Notes under the pieces: model-generated
What the model was told of the DNA's origin: nothing
Seen by the model: only the letters and a program-made list of their open reading frames with translations
Database searches by the model: none
In this document: in pieces, positions 7,276 through 13,183 of the stretch
Numbering within the stretch: the stretch's first letter is position 1
Layout of the letters: the number at the start of each line of letters is the position of its first letter
Origin: Desulfobacula sp.
Lineage (GTDB): Bacteria; Desulfobacterota; Desulfobacteria; Desulfobacterales; Desulfobacteraceae
NCBI GenBank assembly: GCA_029940235.1
Contig: JAOZRI010000034.1
Span: 1 to 13,183, forward strand
DNA: 13,183 bases
Direction: 5' to 3'
Program-made: the position numbers and the translations under genes

Positions 7276-8035
7276 GGGAAAAACCTGAATCATATAATTT
7301 TGATTTCAAAATATTTTTCAGGCCCCTATTAGCCCCAACACACTCCCCAGCGATGACAAGAGCATGCCTTGTGATTTTATTTTCTTCACATGTTTTAACA
7401 AGATCTTTTGTTTCTGTATAAAAAATTTTTTCTTCTGGGTGGCTTACCTTATAGGCAATTGCACATAAAGATTCTTGACCATAATATTTTTCAAGAATCT
7501 TTTGAACTTTTTGTATATGGCCTATGCTAAGATATATTGCCATGGATGCCTTGTGCGCAGCAAGTTTTTCAAGGTCTTCAGATTCAGGCACAGGTGTTCT
7601 TCCGGAAATTCTTGTCAAAATCAAAGTCTGGGTAATTTCAGGAAGAGTGTATTCCATATTCATTTTCGCAGACGCTGCAAAGGCTGCTGTAACTCCTGGA
7701 ATAATTTCACATGGAATACCTGATTTTTCAAGTTCTCTTATTTGTTCAAAGATTGCTCCATACAAAGCAGGATCTCCTGTATGCAGCCTAATAATTTTTT
7801 TATCTCTCTTATGGTATGTTTTGATGGTTTCAATAATTGTACTAAGGTCCATACCGGCACTTGATTGTGTTTCAGTTTTTTCACCTTTCCAGCACAAAAC
7901 TGCTTCGGGCACAAGAGAGCCTGCATATATTATAAGATCTGCGATTTTAAGTGCGTTTTGAGCTTTTACTGTGATAAGTTCAGGATCACCAGGGCCTGCG
8001 CCTGCAAAAACTACTCTATTTTTTTCTTTTTTCAT
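7250..8035 (-). CDS. cbiF: Cobalt-precorrin-4 C11-methyltransferase (CbiF/CobM)
   Basis: A SAM-dependent methyltransferase that adds the C11 methyl group to cobalt-precorrin-4, the step before CbiG. It has 261 residues. The motifs are typical: VFAGAGPGDPELITVKA (9-25), the YAGSLVPEAVL segment (37-47) characteristic of CbiF/CobM, IIRLHTGDPALYGAIFEQ (81-98), EIIPGVTAAFAASA (110-123), and LILTRISGRTPVPE (138-151). The ATG has a GGA about 6 nt upstream and lies 24 bp after cbiET. The C-terminus overlaps the start of cbiG. The tandem order cbiF-cbiG-cbiH matches consecutive pathway chemistry. Confidence 0.97.
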   Translation of the reverse strand: MKKEKNRVVFAGAGPGDPELITVKAQNALKIADLIIYAGSLVPEAVLCWKGEKTETQSSAGMDLSTIIETIKTYHKRDKKIIRLHTGDPALYGAIFEQIRELEKSGIPCEIIPGVTAAFAASAKMNMEYTLPEITQTLILTRISGRTPVPESEDLEKLAAHKASMAIYLSIGHIQKVQKILEKYYGQESLCAIAYKVSHPEEKIFYTETKDLVKTCEENKITRHALVIAGECVGANRGLKNILKSKLYDSGFSHGYRDATK

Positions 8036-8059
8036 GTTTTTCCATAGTATTAATATGTT

Positions 8060-9304
8060 TTAATTATTTGCATGTCCAGGTTTGCTGCCTGATATTATCC
8101 ATACTGGATTTAAAGCCTCAAATCTATCACCAAATGGCATGGCCTTGGATCGAGCAATCTGAATATGTACAGCCTTAGGATCAAACTCTAATTCTTTTAA
8201 TACCTTTAATGCTGATTGAAAATTCTGCACTACTACAGTATTAATTACTATAATACCTGATGGTGCAAGCTTTTCACAACAAAACTTTATAATCTGCTCA
8301 AGCTGTCTGCCGCCCCCTCCAATAAAAATCCTGTCCGGAATTTCTTTAATTTTATCATCAATACCTTCTGGAAATTCCGTGTTTAAAACCTTTATATTGG
8401 GACAATTAAATTTTTTTATATTGTAAGCAATATCTACAATACGTTCTTGATTTTTTTCCATTGCATATACATATCCCTCGGGTATTTGAAGTGCTGCTTC
8501 AATACCAAGAGAGCCAGAACCGGAACCAATATCCCACAGCAAATGATCTCTTTTAATTAACTTTAACTTAGACAGTGTAACACTTCTAATTTCAGATTTG
8601 GTAATCAGCCCTTTTGAATGTTTAAATTCAGAGTCGTTCATTCCAATATGTGTTTGAAAATTGATTTTTTCTTCTTTTCCTTTTTTTAAAATAACAATAT
8701 TGGGTTGAGAAAAATTTTGTTTTTTTATAAGTTCAGGATTTTCAAACCATGTAACCCTCTCTTTTTTCTTCTCTCCAATATTTTCCAGGACACAAAATTC
8801 AAACTCCAATAAATTATTTCTTAGCAATTGAGCAGCGATATATTGAGGATTTTTGTTTGGATCAGTTAAAAAAGCTACCTTATTTTCCCTGGCAAGAGTT
8901 GCAAAGATAAATGGCTGGTTTTGTTTACCATGAAGAGAGATGATCTTTGCATCATGCCAGGGTTCTTTAATTGCTGCAAAAGCAGCTGAAACCGAAGATA
9001 TATTTGAGTGAATATTTATCTGCTGTTTATCAAAATAATGAATCAATGTTGACCCAATACCATAAAACAGAGGATCGCCTGAAGCTAAAACAACAATTTT
9101 ATTGGTATTCATTTTTGCTTTAATGATATTCACGATGCTTTTAATTGAACTTTTAATCGGTATTTTTTCTATACCAGTCAAATCAAACAGTGCAAGATGA
9201 CGCTTACCTGCAATAATTACATCACATCTGTTAATTATATCCAAATGATTTTGGGTAAGGTCTTTTTTGCTTTGGCCAATGCCGATAATATCAATTACAT
9301 TCAT
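8060..9304 (-). CDS. cbiET: Fused precorrin-6Y C5,15-methyltransferase/decarboxylase (CbiET, CobL type)
   Basis: This bifunctional enzyme methylates C5 and C15 and decarboxylates the C12 acetate side chain of (cobalt-)precorrin-7/6. At 414 residues it joins both domains. The N-terminal CbiE tetrapyrrole-methylase half (about 1-208) has DIIGIGQSKKDLT near its start, IIAGKRHL (30-37) and VVLASGDPLFYGIG (71-84). The C-terminal CbiT half (about 226-400) has GLITKSEIRSVTLSKL (232-247), the SAM-binding LLWDIGSGSGSLGIEAA (255-271), the IFIGGGG loop (326-332), and INTVVVQN. It is complete, with no frameshift at the domain junction. The gene starts one base after the stop of the upstream membrane protein gene, and a TGGGATAAG ribosome site lies in that gene's last codons, so coupling is likely. 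Confidence 0.97.
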   Translation of the reverse strand: MNVIDIIGIGQSKKDLTQNHLDIINRCDVIIAGKRHLALFDLTGIEKIPIKSSIKSIVNIIKAKMNTNKIVVLASGDPLFYGIGSTLIHYFDKQQINIHSNISSVSAAFAAIKEPWHDAKIISLHGKQNQPFIFATLARENKVAFLTDPNKNPQYIAAQLLRNNLLEFEFCVLENIGEKKKERVTWFENPELIKKQNFSQPNIVILKKGKEEKINFQTHIGMNDSEFKHSKGLITKSEIRSVTLSKLKLIKRDHLLWDIGSGSGSLGIEAALQIPEGYVYAMEKNQERIVDIAYNIKKFNCPNIKVLNTEFPEGIDDKIKEIPDRIFIGGGGRQLEQIIKFCCEKLAPSGIIVINTVVVQNFQSALKVLKELEFDPKAVHIQIARSKAMPFGDRFEALNPVWIISGSKPGHANN

Positions 9305-9305
9305 C

Positions 9306-10379
9306 TTATCCCACCATTAAATAAAGGCTACCCATTAATATAATACTCAATACTCTAAAAACCTGTCCTGATAATAGCAGCTGGAGACCCATTTTGGGAG
9401 AAAAAATTCCCATATACCTTGGAAGTTGATGACGAAGTGCTCTTATGGGAAAAGCAAGAATATTTCCAAGCAGCAAGGCAAGAACCGTTTGTTTAACAGT
9501 AATCACACCAGCGTCTAGCAGTGCTCCGGCAGCGGCAAAGCCCGAGGTAAATTCAGCAGCAAAACTTAATATAACAACAGACAATGATTCTATGGGCATA
9601 ATAGAGAGCGTAACAAAGCTTGACAGAGCATTGTTAAGATAATCAAAAAAACCATTTAAATTAAGGATAAATACAATGGTATAAATAGGCAGAACCCAGA
9701 TAATAATCCTGACTATACGGCCTGGCAGTTTTGATTTAATACTGTTTATAACAGCTGAAAATTCTTTTGCATTGCTTTTATCAATTGATTTTAAATGGTT
9801 TTTTTCTTTCTCAAGGCTGTAAGTTTGTTTGAGAAAAACCCTGCCAAACAGAAGAAAACAGACGGTTCTTAAAAGTGTGGCAAGAAATGTAATGATAAAA
9901 TACAAAGCTCCAGCATAACCGGTTAAGGGCAGTACAATAAAAACAGTTGTGGGAAGATGCAGAAAAAATGCCGGGAACTGGTTAATATAATTAGATAAAA
10001 ACAGTTGTATTTTGCTGATTTTTTTCTCTTCATAAAAATCCAAAAGCATGGCATTGGCAGATGCTCCCGATATAAATGCTGTTGTAAATGCTGCACTGCA
10101 TCTGTTACCAAGATTTGAAAAAGAAAAAAATGGTCTTGCAAGAACAGCAAAATTCTTTGTCCAGCCAAAGCCTTCAATTATCTGCCCTGCAAGAAGCCCG
10201 ATGGAGATGAACATGATAAGACGTAACAGTGGTATTCCAAGCTTATTAAACCCAACAGCAAGGCTGATATTTTCAAAATAAAACATGCTTAAAATCAGAC
10301 ATACAGTGGTAAAACTCACAGAAATCCCAAGATTTCTATATTGTATCTGCCTTTTAGAATGCACTTTAAGTTGTTTCAT
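9306..10379 (-). CDS. Gate-domain (nucleoside recognition) multi-spanning membrane protein, possible cobalt or corrinoid-related transporter
   Basis: A 357-residue hydrophobic protein with about 7-8 membrane segments, roughly at 17-36, 50-70, 138-151, 155-178, 221-240, 262-287, 294-311 and 331-354. It has a basic N-terminus and a charged central loop (about 185-215). Two similar half-sites are visible: SAAFTTAFISGASANAMLLD (95-114) and the segment around FAAEFTSGFAAAGALLDAG (273-291). The second is followed by LGNILAFPIRALRHQLP and a GIFSPKMG stretch. This is the pattern of nucleoside-recognition/Gate-domain membrane proteins, whose substrates are mostly unknown. Its ATG overlaps the cbiL stop by 4 nt, and its stop is 1 bp from cbiET, so it is firmly embedded in the corrin operon. 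A role in moving cobalt, a corrin intermediate or an adenosyl/nucleotide precursor is inference from position only. Confidence 0.8.
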   Translation of the reverse strand: MKQLKVHSKRQIQYRNLGISVSFTTVCLILSMFYFENISLAVGFNKLGIPLLRLIMFISIGLLAGQIIEGFGWTKNFAVLARPFFSFSNLGNRCSAAFTTAFISGASANAMLLDFYEEKKISKIQLFLSNYINQFPAFFLHLPTTVFIVLPLTGYAGALYFIITFLATLLRTVCFLLFGRVFLKQTYSLEKEKNHLKSIDKSNAKEFSAVINSIKSKLPGRIVRIIIWVLPIYTIVFILNLNGFFDYLNNALSSFVTLSIMPIESLSVVILSFAAEFTSGFAAAGALLDAGVITVKQTVLALLLGNILAFPIRALRHQLPRYMGIFSPKMGLQLLLSGQVFRVLSIILMGSLYLMVG

Positions 10380-11080
10380 TGTGATGCCAGTATCAATGTC
10401 CAGTAATCGGGTTGCCTGCTTGCAAGTTCATCAATATCGTTTATAATCTGCTCATCTTTACGACCACACTTTGACACAGCCACTGCTTTTTCAGCAAGGC
10501 CTGTTTCCTTTAAAGCTTTATTTATATCCTTGATATTTTTATATGCTTTTACTATTGCAACATTTTCAACACCACTATTATTTCTAATCTGTTCGCCTCC
10601 AAAGGCACCCGAGGTAACAAGCAGGGATTCTTCACCTTCCACAAGGATTCTATTCAACCTTGCCGCAGCTGCATGGAAAGAAGTTATACCCGGGATAGTT
10701 TCAATATCAGCTTTTGGCATAATACAAGCCATCTTTTTTAAAATATAACCAAATGTGGAATATGTTACAGGGTCTCCAAGTGTTAAGAAAACTACTTTCT
10801 TTCCTTTTTCTAACTGTTTTGCTATCTGTTTTGCATTATGAATCCATGCAGATTCAACTTCTTTTTCCTCTTTTGTCATGGGAAAAAACAGTTGTTCCAC
10901 CCTGGTAGAGGTCGATATATAGGGTTTTGCAATATCAACAGCAAGACTGTAATTATTTTTGGGAGATGCTGCGGTGAAAATAATATCTGCTTCTTTAATA
11001 ACTCTAACAGCTTTGATTGTCAAAAGTTCCGGGTCGCCGGGTCCAACTCCCACTCCAAAGAGCTTTCCTGTGTTGTTCAT
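10376..11080 (-). CDS. cbiL: Cobalt-precorrin-2 / precorrin-2 C20-methyltransferase (CbiL/CobI)
   Basis: A SAM-dependent methyltransferase that adds the C20 methyl group, the first corrin-specific methylation after cobalt insertion. From ATG 11080 it has 234 residues, normal for the family. Motifs are LFGVGVGPGDPELLTIKAV (7-25), FPMTKEE (66-72) in the CbiL-typical position, VVFLTLGDPVTYSTFGYI (96-113), ETIPGITSFHAAAARLN (125-141), and a terminal YWTLILAS. The frame runs up to a TTG at 11128, but ATG 11080 has a strong AAGGA ribosome site 6 nt upstream and is the better start. Its stop overlaps the membrane protein start (ATGA). Upstream, 51 bp separate it from the binding-protein gene, and that gap carries a copy of a 27-bp repeat. 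Confidence 0.95.
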   Translation of the reverse strand: MNNTGKLFGVGVGPGDPELLTIKAVRVIKEADIIFTAASPKNNYSLAVDIAKPYISTSTRVEQLFFPMTKEEKEVESAWIHNAKQIAKQLEKGKKVVFLTLGDPVTYSTFGYILKKMACIMPKADIETIPGITSFHAAAARLNRILVEGEESLLVTSGAFGGEQIRNNSGVENVAIVKAYKNIKDINKALKETGLAEKAVAVSKCGRKDEQIINDIDELASRQPDYWTLILASQ

Positions 11081-11105
11081 TATATATCCTTTATAAGCCT
11101 TGTTC

Positions 11106-11132
11106 GACAGACTGTTACATAACACCAATTGT
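11106..11132. repeat. 27-bp direct repeat, copy A (upstream of cbiL)
   Basis: This copy shares 24 of 27 bases with 12049-12075 in the same orientation. The first 14 bases (GACAGACTGTTACA on the plus strand) are identical. It overlaps the last base of the binding-protein stop codon and ends 25 nt before the cbiL ATG. Confidence 0.6.
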
Positions 11133-12121
11133 CATTGTATAAAAGTCTGCTTTGTGAAAATATCGGGATAAAGAATTGTTCCAATTGTTACAATGCCTTT
11201 ATACAGCCTGAAAACAGGCCTTGAGACAATACTTTCATCAATTAAATATACCTGATTATTCTTGATTGCCTTAATAACATTAAATCCTGGTTCATTTTTA
11301 ATAATTTCAATATTTACAGCATTCATTACACCCTGTTGGGCTAAAAACACTTCAATGTGTTCCGCCTTTGCTAGGATTTGCTCCTTACCATAATTTGCAA
11401 TATTGGTATTTCGTGATGAGACTGCATCCTCGGCTATATTGATTCCACCTGCTGTTTCAAGGACAAAGATTGGCATTGCAGTCTGTGTAAAGGTTTTCAT
11501 CCTTGTATGAATAGCCTCAAAATACACTTTTTTTCTATTGGGTATGCTGCTGGTAATGTTTTTAATATTCTCCACTCTCTGTCTGAAATCATGAACCATT
11601 TTTTGAGATTGCTTTTCTCTGCCTGTCAACAATCCAAGCTTTAACCAATAGTCATACATCTGTTTTATACCAGAAGGTTGCAGTGAAACAACCGTAATTC
11701 CTGATTTTTCAAGACGTTCCATTAATTTGGGATAACCATTATCTATCATGGGTCGTATGAGAATAAGGTCAGGCTGGAAGAATAAAAATTTTTCAGGGCC
11801 GTCATGATAAGAAAACCTTGGTTTTTTATCTACTTTTTCAGGGAAGTTATCATTAATGGAAACCCCTATTATATTCTCTTCAAGTCCAAGGTAATAGAGA
11901 TTTTCAGTATGGGCACCATATAGGGAAATAATTCTTGTAAAAGGCTTTTCAAAAACAATTTGTCTGTCTTTTTGATCTCTGATTTCCAATGCCGAGGCAC
12001 AGTTCTGGCTTGAAATAATCAGCACAGTTAAAACAATAATATTTATTTGACAGACTGTTACAAACCACCAATTTTTACAATTTAGGTGTTCAAACAATAC
12101 CAAATTTATAAAATCCAACAC
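11132..12121 (-). CDS. Periplasmic binding protein of a BtuF/FecB-type importer
   Basis: A class III (TroA/BtuF-like) substrate-binding protein. The mature part begins near LEIRDQKDRQIVFEKPFTRIISL and continues with the family pattern E-N-L-Y-Y-L-G-L-x-x-x-I-I-G-V, P-D-L-I-L-I-R, ITVVSLQP, YDYWLKLGLLTG and AAQ/AKAEHIEVFLAQ-like segments. The last lobe reads VIKAIKNNQVYLIDESIVSRP. A signal-peptide-like stretch, INIIVLTVLIIS followed by CASA, precedes it. The start is unclear. The frame is open back to 12265, overlapping the ATPase gene, but that would put the signal segment about 75 residues in. GTG 12121 or TTG 12097 give a normal N-terminal signal, but neither has a good ribosome site. I end the entry at 12121 as a compromise (329 residues). 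Corrinoid is the likely cargo from the operon context; siderophore or heme cannot be excluded from sequence alone. Confidence 0.85.
   Translation of the reverse strand: MLDFINLVLFEHLNCKNWWFVTVCQINIIVLTVLIISSQNCASALEIRDQKDRQIVFEKPFTRIISLYGAHTENLYYLGLEENIIGVSINDNFPEKVDKKPRFSYHDGPEKFLFFQPDLILIRPMIDNGYPKLMERLEKSGITVVSLQPSGIKQMYDYWLKLGLLTGREKQSQKMVHDFRQRVENIKNITSSIPNRKKVYFEAIHTRMKTFTQTAMPIFVLETAGGINIAEDAVSSRNTNIANYGKEQILAKAEHIEVFLAQQGVMNAVNIEIIKNEPGFNVIKAIKNNQVYLIDESIVSRPVFRLYKGIVTIGTILYPDIFTKQTFIQ
12049..12075. repeat. 27-bp direct repeat, copy B (in the binding-protein signal region)
   Basis: This is the partner of 11106-11132, 943 bp away in the same orientation, with 24 of 27 bases identical. 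It encodes the residues just before the hydrophobic signal segment of the binding protein if that frame is translated. Together the two copies bracket the mature binding-protein coding region. Confidence 0.6.
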
Positions 12122-12212
12122 TCTTAGAACGCGAAAAAGAGCCTGTCCACATACCGCATATAAGCCTGTGAAGAGATAAATTATCTGTTTTAAACGTTGT
12201 GGATATTTTTTT

Positions 12213-12986
12213 TTAATTTGCTGGATAATACACCTGCTTTGCCTGCACATGTTCATTAAATTCAATAATTGATTTTACCTGAAAAACCTTTTGAATGGTG
12301 TGCTGTGTTAAAACTTCCTGGGAGTTGCCAAATGCCTTGATTTCACCCTGCTTTAACACTAACAATTCATCAGACCAGCTTAAAGCAAGGTTTAAATCAT
12401 GGAAAACACTTATAACAAGTTTACCTTTTTTGATGGATTCTTTTACAAGACCAAGCATATGCAAGGTATGACTGATATCCATATTTGAAAAGGCTTCATC
12501 TAATAAAAGGATTGGTGTATCCTGGCATAGAGCCCTTGCAAATACGCATCTCTGTTTTTCCCCTCCAGACAGCTCATTGATTTTTCTATCCTGTAGGTGT
12601 TCTATCCCGCATGTTTCCAGCATTGTCTCCACAATTTCACAATCATCAATACCGGGGTGCGAAAATCTTGGAATATAAGGGTGTCGTCCCATCATTACAA
12701 CATCTTTGACACTGAATGGGAAATTTATACTATAATCCTGTGAAACAAGGGAAATTTTTTTAGAGAGTTCTTTTTTTGAAAAAATTGAAAGGTTGATATT
12801 ATCAATTTCAATATGGCCAGCAGAAGGATTCAAAAAACCAGATATTAAATCAAGAAGAGTTGTTTTGCCACTGCCGTTTGGACCAAGAATAGAATAAAAC
12901 TTTTTTGACTCAAATGAGCAATCCATATTTTTGATCACATCATGATTTTCATAGGCAAAAGATATATTATTCAGCTTCAATTCCAT
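12213..12986 (-). CDS. ABC transporter ATPase of a BtuD/FecE-type importer
   Basis: The ATP-hydrolysing subunit of the vitamin B12/iron-chelate type importer, at the inner face of the membrane. From ATG 12986 it has 257 residues: Walker A GPNGSGKTT (35-43), Q-loop VSQD (81-84), the FecE/BtuD-typical VKDVVMMGRHPYIPRF (93-108), signature LSGGEKQR (139-146), Walker B ILLLDEAF (159-166), and the switch His196 in VFHDLN. The frame continues to a TTG at 13064, but those 26 extra codons lie mostly in a palindromic repeat and do not look like protein. ATG 12986 is preceded by GGGTCGGG about 10 nt away, and its product begins with the usual MELKLNNISFAY. The permease gene ends just upstream and the binding-protein gene follows, completing a CDF-type set. 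Confidence 0.93.
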   Translation of the reverse strand: MELKLNNISFAYENHDVIKNMDCSFESKKFYSILGPNGSGKTTLLDLISGFLNPSAGHIEIDNINLSIFSKKELSKKISLVSQDYSINFPFSVKDVVMMGRHPYIPRFSHPGIDDCEIVETMLETCGIEHLQDRKINELSGGEKQRCVFARALCQDTPILLLDEAFSNMDISHTLHMLGLVKESIKKGKLVISVFHDLNLALSWSDELLVLKQGEIKAFGNSQEVLTQHTIQKVFQVKSIIEFNEHVQAKQVYYPAN

Positions 12987-13012
12987 ATTTTCAATACCCG
13001 ACCCAAGATTCA

Positions 13013-13136
13013 TGTTTGGATGTAAAGTTGCCCATATATAAGACGCAAAAATGTTTGCAAGCAAAGCGCACTACAGTATATGAGGATTGTAAAAATTTGA
13101 AGCAACGAAGCAGATGGGTAAGTTTACGTTCAAACA
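13013..13136. repeat. 124-bp imperfect palindromic intergenic element
   Basis: The 23-bp ends (13013-13035 and 13114-13136) are inverted repeats matching at 19 of 23 positions; left arm TGTTTGGATGTAAAGTTG, right arm ending TTTACGTTCAAACA. The centre of symmetry is near 13075 (TAC-A-GTA). The inner halves are more loosely complementary, with a CTGCTTCGTTGC-like segment on one side. The element begins immediately after the permease stop codon and ends 27 bp before the ATPase ATG. It encodes nothing recognisable. It looks like a dispersed REP/MITE-type hairpin element of the kind I associate with Desulfobacteraceae genomes. Confidence 0.6.
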
Positions 13137-13183
13137 TTATTTAAACCTGTTCTTTTTAAATATCCAGCAGAATACAGGCCCGC
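13137..13183 (-). CDS. FecCD/BtuC-type permease, 3' end only (partial)
   Basis: Reading in from the right edge on the minus strand, one frame gives GPVFCWIFKKNRFK and then TAA at 13139-13137. FecCD-family permeases typically end with a G-x-P-x-F, a short hydrophobic run and a basic tail, which this fits. The ATPase and binding-protein genes that follow make a permease the expected neighbour. Only 14 codons are visible, so the family call rests on this tail and the context. Confidence 0.55.
   Translation of the reverse strand, partial: GPVFCWIFKKNRFK

Noticed and set aside
7475..8047. Plus-strand open frames across cbiF
   Set aside because: The opposite strand carries unambiguous CbiF motifs. 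The plus-strand products are cysteine-rich, low-complexity shadows.
12123..12169. ACAGGCT repeated twice with a 23-bp period on the minus strand
   Set aside because: A 7-mer pair could be a regulator site, but there is no third copy or dyad and it lies in a region of unclear coding status. Too weak to call.
12174..12186. 13-bp perfect palindrome AGATAA-A-TTATCT between the ATPase and binding-protein genes
   Set aside because: It is AT-only apart from the ends and short, so it is easily met by chance in this base composition. No promoter box of quality is placed around it.
11081..13183. Search for a cobalamin riboswitch ahead of the importer or cbiL genes
   Set aside because: I could not find the conserved B12-box (GCCACTG-like) or the GGGAA/GGTG-type core on the minus strand in the gaps at 11081-11131, 12122-12212 or 12987-13136. 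If the operon has a riboswitch it should lie upstream of the permease, outside the window.

Overview
The window is AT-rich. It reads as chromosomal DNA of a strictly anaerobic deltaproteobacterium (Desulfobacterota). A Desulfobacter/Desulfobacula-like sulfate reducer is my best guess. The reasons are an anaerobic (early cobalt insertion) cobalamin operon carrying cbiG and a fused cbiET, a FapA/DUF342 protein, a diglycine-less MoaD/ThiS-like protein, and a hairpin-type intergenic repeat of a style I associate with this group. The taxonomic call is inference; no rRNA or other marker gene is present.

Layout. Positions 1-72 may hold the last codons of an upstream plus-strand gene. A MarR-family regulator (137-589) and a small ubiquitin-fold MoaD/ThiS-like protein (602-886) follow as a plus-strand pair, with a candidate operator and -10 box in front. 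They converge on a large minus-strand FapA/DUF342 protein (888-3164), with one base between the two stop codons. The 186-bp gap 3165-3350 holds a candidate promoter and a strong nested hairpin at the predicted 5' end of the fapA-like mRNA.

From 3351 to the right edge everything is one minus-strand cobalamin cluster, transcribed right to left: permease (3' end only), ABC ATPase, periplasmic binding protein, cbiL, a Gate-domain membrane protein, cbiET, cbiF, cbiG, cbiH, cobO and cbiP/cobQ. Most neighbours overlap by 1-26 nt or are separated by 1-51 bp, so this looks like one operon. The first three genes form a FecCD/BtuCDF-type importer, likely for corrinoid. CbiL, CbiH, CbiF, CbiE and CbiT methylate the corrin ring and decarboxylate its side chain, and CbiG opens the delta-lactone for contraction. 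CobO adenosylates the cobalt, and CbiP amidates the side chains to cobyric acid. cbiC, cbiD, cbiA, cbiJ, the chelatase and the lower-ligand genes are not in the window.

The more unusual parts are: (1) the Gate-domain membrane protein locked between cbiL and cbiET; (2) a 124-bp imperfect palindrome that fills the gap between the permease stop codon and the ATPase gene; (3) a 27-bp near-identical direct repeat flanking the binding-protein gene; (4) the 5' hairpin of the fapA-like gene; (5) the tandemly duplicated N-terminal module of the FapA-like protein. I see no clearly new defence or mobile system.
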